DNA of 64,000 nucleotides from positions 62,001 to 126,000 of the forward strand of contig CBDCJB010000001.1 in NCBI GenBank assembly GCA_965217605.1, read 5' to 3'. Every line of letters begins with the position of its first letter. Position 1 is the first letter of the stretch. Source of the stretch: JAYYZW01 sp965217605 (GTDB lineage: Bacteria > Pseudomonadota > Gammaproteobacteria > Ga0077536). Under the pieces are notes generated by a model. The model worked only from the letters and a program-made list of their open reading frames with translations. It was not told the DNA's origin and did not search any database. Shown one piece after another: positions 26,406 to 35,302 of the stretch. Position numbers and translations under genes: made by a program.

Positions 26406-28283
26406 GTGAATTTCTACCAGCACCAGGATCGAGCACGGCGCAAAACGGGCCTGCTCGCAGCTTATTTCGTCGTCGCGGTCGCGCTCATTGCCGCTGCGAT
26501 CAACGCCGTCATATTCAGTGCCGTCAGTTATTCGACCGACCCCCCGATGCCCGTCGGGGCCTGGTTGCAGCAACCGTACTGGCTGTGGGTGAGCGGCGCC
26601 GTCGTCGCCCTCATCGCGGCGGGGACCTTGTTCACGATGTTGAGACTGCGTGGCGGCGGGCCCGCGGTCGCCGACATGATGGGCGCGCGCCAGATCGACC
26701 CGAGTACGTCCGACCACAAGGAACGACAGTTCATCAACGTCGTCGAAGAGATGTCGATCGCTTCCGGCACGCCAGTACCCGCTTTGTACGTACTGGATGA
26801 CGAGCTCGGCATCAACGCCTTCGTCGCCGGCACGCGTCCCACCGAAACTGTGATGGTGGTGACGCGGGGCGCGCTGGACACCTTTACGCGCGACGAGCTG
26901 CAAGGCGTGGTCGGCCACGAATACAGTCACATTTTCAATCAGGACATGCGGATCAATATCCGTGTGATGGGGATCCTGGCGGGAATACTGCTGATCGGAC
27001 AGATCGGACGAGTCATGCTGCGTTCCGGGGGTCGCAGCAGCGGCAAGGGCTCGGGGCAAGCCGCGATGATCGGCCTCGCGATCCTGCTCATCGGCTATAT
27101 CGGCTTGTTTTTCGGCGCGCTGATCAAGGCGGCGATCTCCCGACAACGCGAGTTTCTGGCTGACGCGTCGGCGGTGCAATTTACGCGCAACCCCAACGGC
27201 ATCGCCGGCGCCTTGGACAAGATCCGGCAACACGTGGAAGGGTCCTTATTGAACAATGCACACTCGGAAGACATCAGTCATTTTTGCTTTGGTGAATCCG
27301 TGCATTACGCGTTTGCCTCCCTGATGGCCACCCATCCGCGCCTCGATGATCGGATCGAAGCGATCGATCCGCATTATGTAAGCCGGAAATTGTCCGAGGA
27401 CGCCGTTGTTGCCGCCACGGGCGGATCACCGCTGCCGGGTGGCGCGGCCGGATTCGCCGGCAGTATGGCGGTCGACGCACAACAGGTCGCGGAATCGGTA
27501 GGCACGATCAGCCCGGAGCAGGTCGCATACGCCGAGCAGCTCCATCACGGTATCCCCACCGGCTTGCTCGACGCCGCGCATCACGCCGAGACCGCGCCGC
27601 AAGTCGTCTACGCATTATTGATGACGGCTATTGGCGCTGATGACCGGCAACTGGGTGTCGATCTCATTCGCGACGCGGACGGCGCTGAAATCGCAGCGCT
27701 TATAGTCGATTTGGTCGAAACGGTCGATCAGTTGCCGGCTCGGGCTCGCTTACCGCTGGTCAATATCACCCTGCCGGCGTTGAAGATGGGCGACGATGAA
27801 ACGCGTCGCGGATTTTTGGCGACCGTCAAGCAGCTGATCGAGGTCGATCGCCGCTATACGATTTTTGAATTCGCCTTGTTGCATATCCTGCAAGACCATT
27901 TAGGCGCCGGCGCTGAAGCGGAGCTGCCCGTGAAGTATTTCAAATTCGATCAAGTCGGCGCTGAACTGCGCCTGTTATTGAGTGTACTCTCGCGGGTTGG
28001 CGCTAAGGCGGAGGAACAAGCGGCGCAAGCTTTTGGTCGCGCTTTTCAGCCGTTCGATCTCGGCGCCGCAGAACTTGCGAGCCGAGCGCAATGTAATCTC
28101 AAATCATTAACGCAGGCCTTGGATAAACTCGCCGTGTTGTCGCCGCTCCTGAAGAAAAATGTCATCAGCGCCTGCGCGGATTGCGTGATCCATGACGGCG
28201 AGGTAACAGCCGCCGAGGCCGAGCTATTGCAGGCGATCGCGGTGAATCTGGATTGCCCGATGCCGCCGTTGTTGGACGATTAA
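26406..28283 (+). CDS. M48 family membrane metalloprotease (HtpX-like)
   Basis: A 625-residue protease. Two membrane helices lie near residues 14-35 and 58-80, and two more near 195-245. The zinc site HEYSH (VVGHEYSHIFNQDM) has the third ligand in REFLADASAVQFTRNP, typical of HtpX/M48B. A long C-terminal part (about 330-625) ends in VISACADCVIHDGEV and PMPPLLDD, a region with TerB-like DGxVxxxE features. It begins with GTG at 26406. It forms the usual pair with lemA, 194 bp upstream, with the MITE in between. Likely membrane-protein quality control. Confidence 0.88.
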   Translation: MNFYQHQDRARRKTGLLAAYFVVAVALIAAAINAVIFSAVSYSTDPPMPVGAWLQQPYWLWVSGAVVALIAAGTLFTMLRLRGGGPAVADMMGARQIDPSTSDHKERQFINVVEEMSIASGTPVPALYVLDDELGINAFVAGTRPTETVMVVTRGALDTFTRDELQGVVGHEYSHIFNQDMRINIRVMGILAGILLIGQIGRVMLRSGGRSSGKGSGQAAMIGLAILLIGYIGLFFGALIKAAISRQREFLADASAVQFTRNPNGIAGALDKIRQHVEGSLLNNAHSEDISHFCFGESVHYAFASLMATHPRLDDRIEAIDPHYVSRKLSEDAVVAATGGSPLPGGAAGFAGSMAVDAQQVAESVGTISPEQVAYAEQLHHGIPTGLLDAAHHAETAPQVVYALLMTAIGADDRQLGVDLIRDADGAEIAALIVDLVETVDQLPARARLPLVNITLPALKMGDDETRRGFLATVKQLIEVDRRYTIFEFALLHILQDHLGAGAEAELPVKYFKFDQVGAELRLLLSVLSRVGAKAEEQAAQAFGRAFQPFDLGAAELASRAQCNLKSLTQALDKLAVLSPLLKKNVISACADCVIHDGEVTAAEAELLQAIAVNLDCPMPPLLDD

Positions 28284-28311
28284 TGATGACACCGGATTCT
28301 ACGAGAAGGAC

Positions 28312-28343
28312 GTAGCCTGGATGGAGCGTAGCGGAATCCGGGA
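28312..28343 (+). repeat. REP element, copy 3
   Basis: GTAGCCTGGATGGAGCG, then AATCCGGGA at the end. It sits between the convergent M48 and ABC-transporter genes, 29 bp after the first stop and 6 bp before the second, where a hairpin could act as a transcript end or mRNA protector. Confidence 0.85.
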
Positions 28344-28349
28344 TTTGGC

Positions 28350-30155
28350 CTAACCGGTAGCGCCCGCGGGTACCCGCTCTTCGTCCGCAATATCCCGAAA
28401 CTGCATTTCCGCGAGCCGCGCATAAAGACCATCATGGCGTGACAGCTCGGTATGCGTGCCGCTCGCGACTATACGTCCATTGTCCATCACGATGATGCGA
28501 TCGACGCTGCGCACCGTCGCCAGACGATGCGCGATGACGATCGTGGTGCGTTCGCGCATCAGGTTTTTGAGCGCCTCTTGCACCAGGGTTTCGCTCTCCG
28601 CGTCGAGCGCGCTCGTCGCTTCGTCGAGCAACAATACCGGAGGTGCTTTCAACACCGCCCGCGCGATCGCGATGCGTTGCTGCTGCCCGCCCGAGAGCCG
28701 TACCCCGCGCTCGCCGACGAAGGTGGCGTAGCCCTCGGGGAGTCGTTCGATGAACTCGTGGGCCGCTGCGGCGCGTACAGCCGCGTACACCTCCTCGTCA
28801 TTCGCTTCGGGCCGGCCGTAGCGAATATTCTCGAGGATGCTGTCCGCGAACAGCACGGTGTCCTGTGGCACGATGGCGATGCGTTTGCGAACGTCGGCGG
28901 GCGCCGCATCGGCGATCGACACGCCGTCGATACTGACGCGCCCGGCCTGCGGTAGATAAAACGCGAGCAAGAGCTGGAATACGGTGGTTTTACCGGCGCC
29001 CGACGGCCCGACCAGGGCGACGGTTTCGCCAGTATCAACGCGAAGAGAAAAATCCTGCAGCGCCGGTTGCACCGGACGTGAAGGATAGTTGAAGCACACG
29101 TTTTCGAACGCGATTTCGCCGCGTCCCGGTAACGGTAAGTCGATCGGATCAGCCGGCACGTCTTCGCGTGGCTGGGCTGCGAGCAGTTCCGCCAGGCGTT
29201 CGGTGGCGCCAGCGGCCTGCTGCAGCGCACCCCAGATTTCGCTCAACCCCGCCGTCGAACCGCCGACAAAGATCGCATAGAGCAAAAACTGGCCGAGCTC
29301 GCCGCCGCTCATGCGGCCGGCGGCAACGTCGTGCCCACCCATCCACAGCACGAACACCAGGCCGCCGAAGATCGTAATGATCGCGTAAGCGGTCAATATG
29401 GCGCGTTGCCGTACGCGCTGCTTCGCGGTCGTGAACGAGCGTTCCACGGCATCGTCATAACGCGCACCGTGAAGGCGTTCCAAGGTAAACGCCTGGACCA
29501 GCGGGATGGCGTTCAATACTTCACCGGCCAACGCCGAGGTATCTGCGACGCGATCCTGGGTATCGCGCGACAGCCGGCGTACGCGGCGGCCGATCGCGAT
29601 GATGGGAACGACGACCAACGGCACCAGCAACACGATCATGCTGGCCAAGCGAGGGCTCGTTACCGCCAGCATGATCAGTCCGCCGACCAAGGTCACGAAA
29701 CTGCGCAAGGCGATCGATAGACTGCTGCCGACAACCGATTGGATCAACGTGGTGTCGTTCGTCAAACGCGACAGGATCTCGCCCGAGCGCGTCACCTCGA
29801 AAAAGCTCGGGCTCATCTTCAGCACGTGGCGAAACACCGTGGAGCGAATATCGGCCACCACGCGTTCGCCGAGCCAGGAGACGAGGTAAAACCGCAACGA
29901 TGCAAAACACGCGGTTGCGGCGGCGAGACCAAAGAGCGCGAGGAAGTAGCGATCGACCGCAGCGGCCGCTGCGCCACGGCTGCCTGCATCGATCACATGG
30001 CGTACCGCGATCGGCATACCCAAGGTCGCGGCCGCGGCGGCGAGCAGCGCCGCGAGCGCCGCCACGATGACGAGGCGATAGGGCGCGAGAAAGGGGAGCA
30101 GGCCGCGTAACGGACGCAATCGGGTGCGTGTTTTGGTGTCGTCGCCGGAATCCAT
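28350..30155 (-). CDS. MsbA-type ABC transporter (lipid/drug half exporter)
   Basis: A 601-residue half-transporter. The membrane part (about 1-320) has six helices, including FLAPYRLVIVAALAALLA and the intracellular-loop sequence PSFFEVTRSGEILSRLTND. The ATPase has GPSGAGKTT, VPQDTVLFADSILENIRY, signature LSGGQQQR and Walker B LLLDEATSALD, with IVIAHRLATV as H-loop. It resembles the MsbA-related family without the exact lipid specificity being readable. ATG at 30155. It lies downstream of gloA, separated by a REP element, and probably continues that minus-strand operon. Confidence 0.9.
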   Translation of the reverse strand: MDSGDDTKTRTRLRPLRGLLPFLAPYRLVIVAALAALLAAAAATLGMPIAVRHVIDAGSRGAAAAAVDRYFLALFGLAAATACFASLRFYLVSWLGERVVADIRSTVFRHVLKMSPSFFEVTRSGEILSRLTNDTTLIQSVVGSSLSIALRSFVTLVGGLIMLAVTSPRLASMIVLLVPLVVVPIIAIGRRVRRLSRDTQDRVADTSALAGEVLNAIPLVQAFTLERLHGARYDDAVERSFTTAKQRVRQRAILTAYAIITIFGGLVFVLWMGGHDVAAGRMSGGELGQFLLYAIFVGGSTAGLSEIWGALQQAAGATERLAELLAAQPREDVPADPIDLPLPGRGEIAFENVCFNYPSRPVQPALQDFSLRVDTGETVALVGPSGAGKTTVFQLLLAFYLPQAGRVSIDGVSIADAAPADVRKRIAIVPQDTVLFADSILENIRYGRPEANDEEVYAAVRAAAAHEFIERLPEGYATFVGERGVRLSGGQQQRIAIARAVLKAPPVLLLDEATSALDAESETLVQEALKNLMRERTTIVIAHRLATVRSVDRIIVMDNGRIVASGTHTELSRHDGLYARLAEMQFRDIADEERVPAGATG

Positions 30156-30178
30156 CTCGCTTGATTGGCTAGGTGTGA

Positions 30179-30210
30179 TCCCGGATTCCGCTCCGCTCCA
30201 TCCGGGCTAC
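30179..30210 (-). repeat. REP element, copy 4, overlapping gloA stop
   Basis: Minus-orientation copy with the usual GTAGCC start. On the minus strand its TAG (30207-30209) is the stop codon of gloA, so the insertion or its selection is exactly at the gene end. Confidence 0.85.
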
Positions 30211-30713
30211 CCGGTTACGATCGCCTCGATACCGTGTGGACTCAGGATTTCAACCCAATAACCGTCGGGATCCTTGATGAAGGCCAGGCCTTTCATCTTG
30301 CCATCGTCCGGGCGTTTGACGAATTCGATGCCGAGTTGCTCGAAACGCTCGCAGGCGCTGTAGACGTCCGGCACCGATACGCCGATGTGCCCGAAGCCCT
30401 GCGGCGTTGCGTTGCCGTCGTGGTAGCCGGCGAAATCGTCGTCGGATTCGGTGCCCCAGTTGTGGGTGAGCTCGACCAGCGCGGGACGCGCGAACACCCA
30501 ACGCGCTCGCTGGCCGGCGTCGTCCGGGATCGATTCGCCGTCGTCGAGATAACCCATGAAGTAGAGCGTGAACTGCATGTCTTCGAAATCGTAGCTATCG
30601 AGCAAGGTCATGCCGAGCACGTCGCGATAAAAGTTGATCGACGTCTCCGGATCGCGGACCCGCAACATAGTTTGATTCATGACGAATCCGGCGGTTGGGG
30701 CGGCATCGGCCAT
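30207..30713 (-). CDS. gloA: Glyoxalase I (lactoylglutathione lyase)
   Basis: A 168-residue zinc-type glyoxalase I, isomerising the methylglyoxal-glutathione hemithioacetal to lactoylglutathione. Metal ligands are visible: Gln in MNQTMLRV, Glu in LVELTHNWGTE, His in GFGHIGVSVPDVY and Glu in GYWVEILSP. With Gln first, it is of the human/Pseudomonas type rather than the Ni-type of E. coli. The family-typical loop KRPDDGKMKGLAFIKDPDGY is intact. Start at ATG 30713, with AGAGGA upstream. The stop codon comes from a REP element. It follows a CMD-family gene. Confidence 0.94.
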   Translation of the reverse strand: MADAAPTAGFVMNQTMLRVRDPETSINFYRDVLGMTLLDSYDFEDMQFTLYFMGYLDDGESIPDDAGQRARWVFARPALVELTHNWGTESDDDFAGYHDGNATPQGFGHIGVSVPDVYSACERFEQLGIEFVKRPDDGKMKGLAFIKDPDGYWVEILSPHGIEAIVTG

Positions 30714-30738
30714 GTTGAATCCTCTTTCTGAATTAATG

Positions 30739-31140
30739 TCAGGCGTCGACCCGGAACACGTCGTCCACCGCAACCTGCATCGTCGACACCAAGCCGTTGG
30801 TGTGGTGCGCCATGCCGATCACGGCCAGGAGCTCCGCGTGCTGCGCGTCCGTCATGCCTTTCGCGCGCGCGCCTGCGGTGTGTGAGTGAATGCAATACTC
30901 GCAGGCATTCGCGACCGACACGGCGATATAGATGAACTCCTTGGTCAAAGCGTCGATCGCGCCGGGCGCCATCACTTGCTTTGCTCCTTCCCACGTGCGT
31001 TTCAATTGCGCCGGGTTGTGCGCCAGCGCCTTCCAGAAGTTGTTGATGAAATCGGTGTTGCGGGTCGCGCGAATGTCGTCGTAGACGGCGCGGACCGCGT
31101 CCGAGGCCTCCTCGTATTCGATCAGTCCAAGGGTCGCCAT
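30739..31140 (-). CDS. AhpD-like carboxymuconolactone-decarboxylase family protein
   Basis: A 133-residue single CMD domain with the AhpD-type active site CEYCIHSHTAGARAKG: the Cys pair and the His three residues after the second Cys. This pattern supports peroxidase or disulfide-reductase activity rather than decarboxylation. GGAGA precedes ATG 31140. It is 26 bp after the branched-chain transaminase gene and 25 bp before gloA, so it likely shares a transcript with both; detoxification of reactive carbonyls and peroxides would fit. Confidence 0.85.
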   Translation of the reverse strand: MATLGLIEYEEASDAVRAVYDDIRATRNTDFINNFWKALAHNPAQLKRTWEGAKQVMAPGAIDALTKEFIYIAVSVANACEYCIHSHTAGARAKGMTDAQHAELLAVIGMAHHTNGLVSTMQVAVDDVFRVDA

Positions 31141-31166
31141 AAGCGTCTCCGAATCAATACAGATAT

Positions 31167-32294
31167 TCAGGCGTTCACGGATATCTTGTTCGGAACACGT
31201 TCGGCCGGTGGGACTTCGATCACGCGCGTCCACCCGTAGGGATCCGGGCGCCTGCCGTATTGCAACCCCGTCAGCTCATCGTAGAGCCGAGTCGCGACCG
31301 GGCCAGGCTCGCCGTCGCGGATCACGAGTTCCTGCCCTTTGAACGACAAACGGCCGACTGGCGCGATCACCGCCCCCGTCCCCATACCGAAGATCTCCGT
31401 CACGCTGCCGTCGCTCAAGCCCGCGATGACCTCGTCGATGGTGATGCGGCGTTCCGTCACGGCGTAGCCGAGATCCGGCGCGAGTTGCAGCAACGAGCGC
31501 CGCGTTACGCCTTGCAGGATCGCGCCGGTCAGGGTCGGTGTCACGATCTCTTCGCCGCCGAGCACGAAGGCGATGTTCATCGCACCGACTTCGTCGACGT
31601 ATTTGTTCTCGACACCGTCCAGCCACAACACCTGCTGGTAACCGTTCGCGAGCGCGATCTCAGTCGCCGCGATGGAGCCCGCGTAATTGCCCGGCGTCTT
31701 CGCCTCACCCGTGCCGCCACGAACCGAGCGCACGAAATCGTGTGACACATAGACCGACACCGGCGCGAAGCCGTCCGCGAAGTAGGGCGCCACGGGGGAG
31801 CAGATGATGTAATGCAGGTATTCGTGACTGGCGCGGACCTCGAGCGTTTTTTCCGTTGCGATCATCACCGGACGGATGTAAAGCGCGGTGCCGTCCTGTT
31901 CCGGTACCCAACGGTGTTCCAACCGCACCAGTTCCTCGATCGCATGCAGGTGGAAATTCGGGTCGACCGGCGCCATGCCCATGCGTTCGGCCGAGCGATT
32001 GAAACGCGCCATGTTGAGCTCGGTGCGGAACAGGTTGATATTGCCGTCGGCGCGGCGGTAAGCCTTGGTGCCTTCGAAGATCATCTGGCCGTTGTGATAG
32101 ATGGTCGTCGCCGGGTCCAGGGTTATGGGCCGATAGGGCCCTATCGTCGCGTCATGCCAGCCGCGCTCGACGGAATACGATTGCGAGAACATGCGGTCGG
32201 CGAAATGGAGGCCGAACCCGAGCTTGGCCGGGAGTTCTAGCGGTGGCGTTTCGCCAATAGGCTCAATACGGATCTGATGTTCGGTTACGGGCAT
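31167..32294 (-). CDS. ilvE: Branched-chain amino acid aminotransferase
   Basis: A 375-residue PLP enzyme of fold type IV, of the longer eukaryotic-like BCAT2 kind. PLP Lys is in GEAKTPGNYAGSIAAT; other blocks are MIFEGTKAYRRADGNINLFR, YIRPVMIATE and VDEVGAMNIAFVLG. It interconverts leucine, isoleucine and valine with their 2-oxoacids. ATG 32294. It lies 32 bp after a second fold-type-IV transaminase, so the two are likely co-expressed. Gene symbol follows from the family; experimental substrate is not known. Confidence 0.88.
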   Translation of the reverse strand: MPVTEHQIRIEPIGETPPLELPAKLGFGLHFADRMFSQSYSVERGWHDATIGPYRPITLDPATTIYHNGQMIFEGTKAYRRADGNINLFRTELNMARFNRSAERMGMAPVDPNFHLHAIEELVRLEHRWVPEQDGTALYIRPVMIATEKTLEVRASHEYLHYIICSPVAPYFADGFAPVSVYVSHDFVRSVRGGTGEAKTPGNYAGSIAATEIALANGYQQVLWLDGVENKYVDEVGAMNIAFVLGGEEIVTPTLTGAILQGVTRRSLLQLAPDLGYAVTERRITIDEVIAGLSDGSVTEIFGMGTGAVIAPVGRLSFKGQELVIRDGEPGPVATRLYDELTGLQYGRRPDPYGWTRVIEVPPAERVPNKISVNA

Positions 32295-32326
32295 GGCGTT
32301 GGTCGGTTTCCGCGCAGTTTGCGCAT

Positions 32327-33265
32327 TCAGTAATCGATGGCTTCGGTATAAGCGTCGTCCTTGTGCGCCTCCCAGTACAACTGCCGCAAGCGCAGCGAGA
32401 CTTTACCGGGTTTGCCGTCGCCCACCGGCTGGCCGTCGAGCGTCGTCACCGGCATGACGCCGCCCGCCGTGCTCGTCATGAAGATTTCGTCGGCTCGATC
32501 GAGCACCGCGCGGCCGAACATCCTAACACGGGTGTCGATGCCGTCCTGCGCAGCGAGTTCGAGCACCGTTCTCCGGGTGATGCCCTGCAGGACGCCGCTC
32601 TCCGGTGTCCACAATGCGCCCTGGTGTAAAGCGAAGAGATTGAAGCCCGGACCTTCGGTTAATTCTCCCGCCGCGTTCAACAGCACGACCGTCGTAGCCT
32701 CGCGCTCGTAAGCTTCGAATAGTCCTTTGGTCATATCCCCCCAATGAAAATTCTTGACGCTGGGATCGACCGCGCGCGGATCGATCCGTGTTGCGGTTTG
32801 GGCGATAACGACATGTGTGCCCTGGATCTGATCGTCGGGTTCCACGATCCAGATATAGGGTATGGCAAAGGCATAGAACCGGTTCTCGAACTGGCGTGGA
32901 TCGCGCACGCCGGCCGGCGGCACGCCGCGCGTGACGATCATCTCGACATAGGCATCGCGCAGCTGCGTGCGGCGCACGCACTCGAACAGGATTGCACGCA
33001 TGTCCGTACGTGACAGTACCGGGTTCAAACGGAGCGCCCGCCAACTGCGCTCGAAGCGGTCGAGGTGGTCGGAGAGCCTGAAAAAGCGGCCGTTCCAGGT
33101 GGCGACGACGTCGTAGGTGCAGTCGGAACGGGTGAAGCCCGTGTCGGTGATCGGAATGCGCGCCTCGGCGATCGGCACGTATTCCCCATGGACCCAGGCA
33201 CAACCTTCAGCATAAGGGTTTGCCACGGCGGATCCGGTTTCGATCCGGTGCGCGTGCCCGCTCAT
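32327..33265 (-). CDS. Second fold-type-IV aminotransferase
   Basis: A 312-residue PLP enzyme with the type-IV pattern: catalytic Lys in VDPSVKNFHWGDMTKGLFEA, phosphate-binding block GVLQGITRRTVLELA and C-terminal TSTAGGVMPVTTLDGQPVGD. The N-terminal GFTRSDCTYDVVATWNGRFF is also typical. It could be a branched-chain, D-amino acid or (R)-amine transaminase; I cannot separate these by eye with certainty. It is next to ilvE, so a paralogue with a shifted substrate is plausible. Confidence 0.82.
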   Translation of the reverse strand: MSGHAHRIETGSAVANPYAEGCAWVHGEYVPIAEARIPITDTGFTRSDCTYDVVATWNGRFFRLSDHLDRFERSWRALRLNPVLSRTDMRAILFECVRRTQLRDAYVEMIVTRGVPPAGVRDPRQFENRFYAFAIPYIWIVEPDDQIQGTHVVIAQTATRIDPRAVDPSVKNFHWGDMTKGLFEAYEREATTVVLLNAAGELTEGPGFNLFALHQGALWTPESGVLQGITRRTVLELAAQDGIDTRVRMFGRAVLDRADEIFMTSTAGGVMPVTTLDGQPVGDGKPGKVSLRLRQLYWEAHKDDAYTEAIDY

Positions 33266-33311
33266 GAAGCGTCCTCAATCGACATAGATCGAAGTCTACA
33301 CCGATTCAGGT

Positions 33312-34034
33312 TCATCGATACGCGCCGAGGAGATACTTGGCCACAACCACGAGTACGCGTATCCCGTAGATCGCCGGGTTGAGATATGACACTTCGCTGC
33401 CATAGTGCGTGGGGATCCCCAGCTCGCCGATCTTGAGGCCGCGCTGGCGCGCCGCCGCGATCAGTTCGAGATCGAAATCGAAATAACCGCTCAAGCGATC
33501 GATGTCGATGCACTCGACGACCCGCCGGCTCAAGATGAGATAACCGGAGTGATAATCAGTGAGCTCGAGGCCGAAAGCCGCATTCTCGAGCGCACAAAGC
33601 GCGCGACCCGCGAGCAGTTTATACACCGGCATCCCGCCTTCGCGCGCGGTGCCGTGCAAGTGCCTGGACCCTTGCAGAATATCGAAACCCTCGGTATGCG
33701 CGTGGTGCACGAAGGCCTCCAGCGTTTCCGGTGGATACTGGCCATCGGCATGCAGGCACGCGAAATACTCCGCCGATGATCGGGTAAGCGCCGCGAGGCC
33801 CGCGCGGACCGCGGCGCCATAACCCTGATTACGCTCGAAGCTGATGCAGCGAATGGCGGCGTGACGGCGGCTGAGATCGTCGATGATCGATGCGGTTGCG
33901 TCGGTACTGCCGTCATCGACGATGACGACGTCGTCGCAAAGCGCCCACGCCGGCGTAGGGATCCGTGCGATGACGTTGCCTAGCGTGTGCGCGGCGTTGT
34001 AGGCCGGTATGTAAATACCGAGTCGGGCGGGCAA
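33312..34034 (-). CDS. Family 2 glycosyltransferase (DPM1-like)
   Basis: A 240-residue GT2 enzyme. Nucleotide-sugar motifs are LGIYIPAYNAAHTLGNVIAR, VVIVDDGSTDATASI and CLHADGQYPPE (the DxD-like position is HADGQ). No C-terminal membrane helices are present apart from a weak hydrophobic end, so it is the soluble dolichyl/polyprenyl-phosphate mannosyltransferase-like form. It starts with TTG at 34034. Third gene of a GT87-epimerase-GT2 run on the minus strand. It may charge a polyprenyl phosphate with sugar used by the GT87 enzyme. Confidence 0.85.
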   Translation of the reverse strand: MPARLGIYIPAYNAAHTLGNVIARIPTPAWALCDDVVIVDDGSTDATASIIDDLSRRHAAIRCISFERNQGYGAAVRAGLAALTRSSAEYFACLHADGQYPPETLEAFVHHAHTEGFDILQGSRHLHGTAREGGMPVYKLLAGRALCALENAAFGLELTDYHSGYLILSRRVVECIDIDRLSGYFDFDLELIAAARQRGLKIGELGIPTHYGSEVSYLNPAIYGIRVLVVVAKYLLGAYR

Positions 34035-34074
34035 TGTATGCGGCCTCGAAGTAGAGGCCGCTAAGGTACTGCGT

Positions 34075-35265
34075 TCAGCGTGCCTGTGCAGTAACGGTGG
34101 TGTCGGCGAAGCGATCGATGTAGTACGACATCGCGGCTAATAGCGTTGTATTCGAATCGTCGAGCGGTTCCCAATCGAGCAGCCGGCGGGCGTTGGAGAT
34201 GTCCGGCATCCGACGGTCGCAATCTTCGTACCCTTCGCCATAGAAGTCTGCGGCCGGGATATCGACGATGGGATGCTCGCGGGCGGCCGCCAATCCGGTC
34301 AGATCGGCGTGGCAATTGCGCATCAGCTCCGCCAGCTCACGTATCGTCAATTCGTTACCGGGGTGGCCGATATTGAAGAACTCGTTTTGCGCGCGCTCGG
34401 GTCGAGCGAGGATCTGCAGTATGGCGCGTACGGCGTCGTCTATCGACACGATCGTACGCCGCGCGTGTCCGCCGTCGACGAGCTGCATCGGTGTGCCGTC
34501 GAGTAATGCCGCCATGAAACAGGCCAGCACGCGCGGCACGCCATCGCCATCCCGCCCCGGAAGATAATCCATCCTCGGGCCGAAAAAATTGAACGGGCGG
34601 ATGACCGTGAACGGCATGCCCGTTTCTTTGTGCTGGGCGTAGATCAGCCGTTCGAGTAATTGTTTCGATGTCGCATAAGTCCAACGCTGATTCGTGATCG
34701 GCCCCATCAGCATCGGCGTCGACGCTTCTCGCTGTTCGTATAAATCTTCGTCCGCATAGCCATCGTCCGCCGTGTAGCTGGCAAGCGTGCGGCCGTACAC
34801 TTCGCTCGTTGAGAAATGCACGAGCCAACGTTCGTGCCGTGCGCACGCTTCGACGATCGGCAGGCAGTCGAGAAAGTTGTACTGAATCGTCGCGAGCGGC
34901 CGCGTATTGTATTCGGCGGGATTACACAGCGCAGCCAGGTTCACGACGATATCGGCGCGCTGTACCGCCTCGTCCAGCAATGCCAGCGATGCCGCGGAAT
35001 CGGTGCCGTGATTTCTGAAGTGCAAGTTCGGCGCGTTCAGATGCGCCTCGATCTTGCTGGCGTCGGGGTCCCAGCCTTCGATCTCGATGCCCGGCCGCCC
35101 TAATAGGGCGTCCAACAGATGGCTACCGACATAGCCGCCGCAACCGAGCGCAAGGATACGCTGACCATCAAGCGCCGCCACCGCTGCGTCCCGCTGCGCC
35201 TCTGCCTGAGCCCTATGCTTTGCGAGTTCCACGGCGTCGATTCGCTCTTTGATATCCACGGGCAA
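34075..35265 (-). CDS. NAD-dependent sugar-nucleotide epimerase/dehydratase
   Basis: An SDR-extended enzyme of about 396 residues. NAD site LALGCGGYVGSHLLDALLGR (GxxGxxG), STSEVYGRTL, and the catalytic YATSKQLLER (YxxxK). The blocks PFTVIRPFNFFGPRMDYLPG, ending with decreasing similarity, resemble ArnA-type UDP-glucuronate decarboxylase and UDP-xylose/UDP-galacturonate enzymes. Substrate not determined. The frame opens with TTG at 35265; the GTG at 35259 is an alternative and no good ribosome site decides. It supplies sugar nucleotide for the neighbouring transferases. Confidence 0.85.
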   Translation of the reverse strand: MPVDIKERIDAVELAKHRAQAEAQRDAAVAALDGQRILALGCGGYVGSHLLDALLGRPGIEIEGWDPDASKIEAHLNAPNLHFRNHGTDSAASLALLDEAVQRADIVVNLAALCNPAEYNTRPLATIQYNFLDCLPIVEACARHERWLVHFSTSEVYGRTLASYTADDGYADEDLYEQREASTPMLMGPITNQRWTYATSKQLLERLIYAQHKETGMPFTVIRPFNFFGPRMDYLPGRDGDGVPRVLACFMAALLDGTPMQLVDGGHARRTIVSIDDAVRAILQILARPERAQNEFFNIGHPGNELTIRELAELMRNCHADLTGLAAAREHPIVDIPAADFYGEGYEDCDRRMPDISNARRLLDWEPLDDSNTTLLAAMSYYIDRFADTTVTAQAR

Positions 35266-35302
35266 GGGTACGACCCCCTACTGGCTGAGAATGATCGTGC
35301 AC

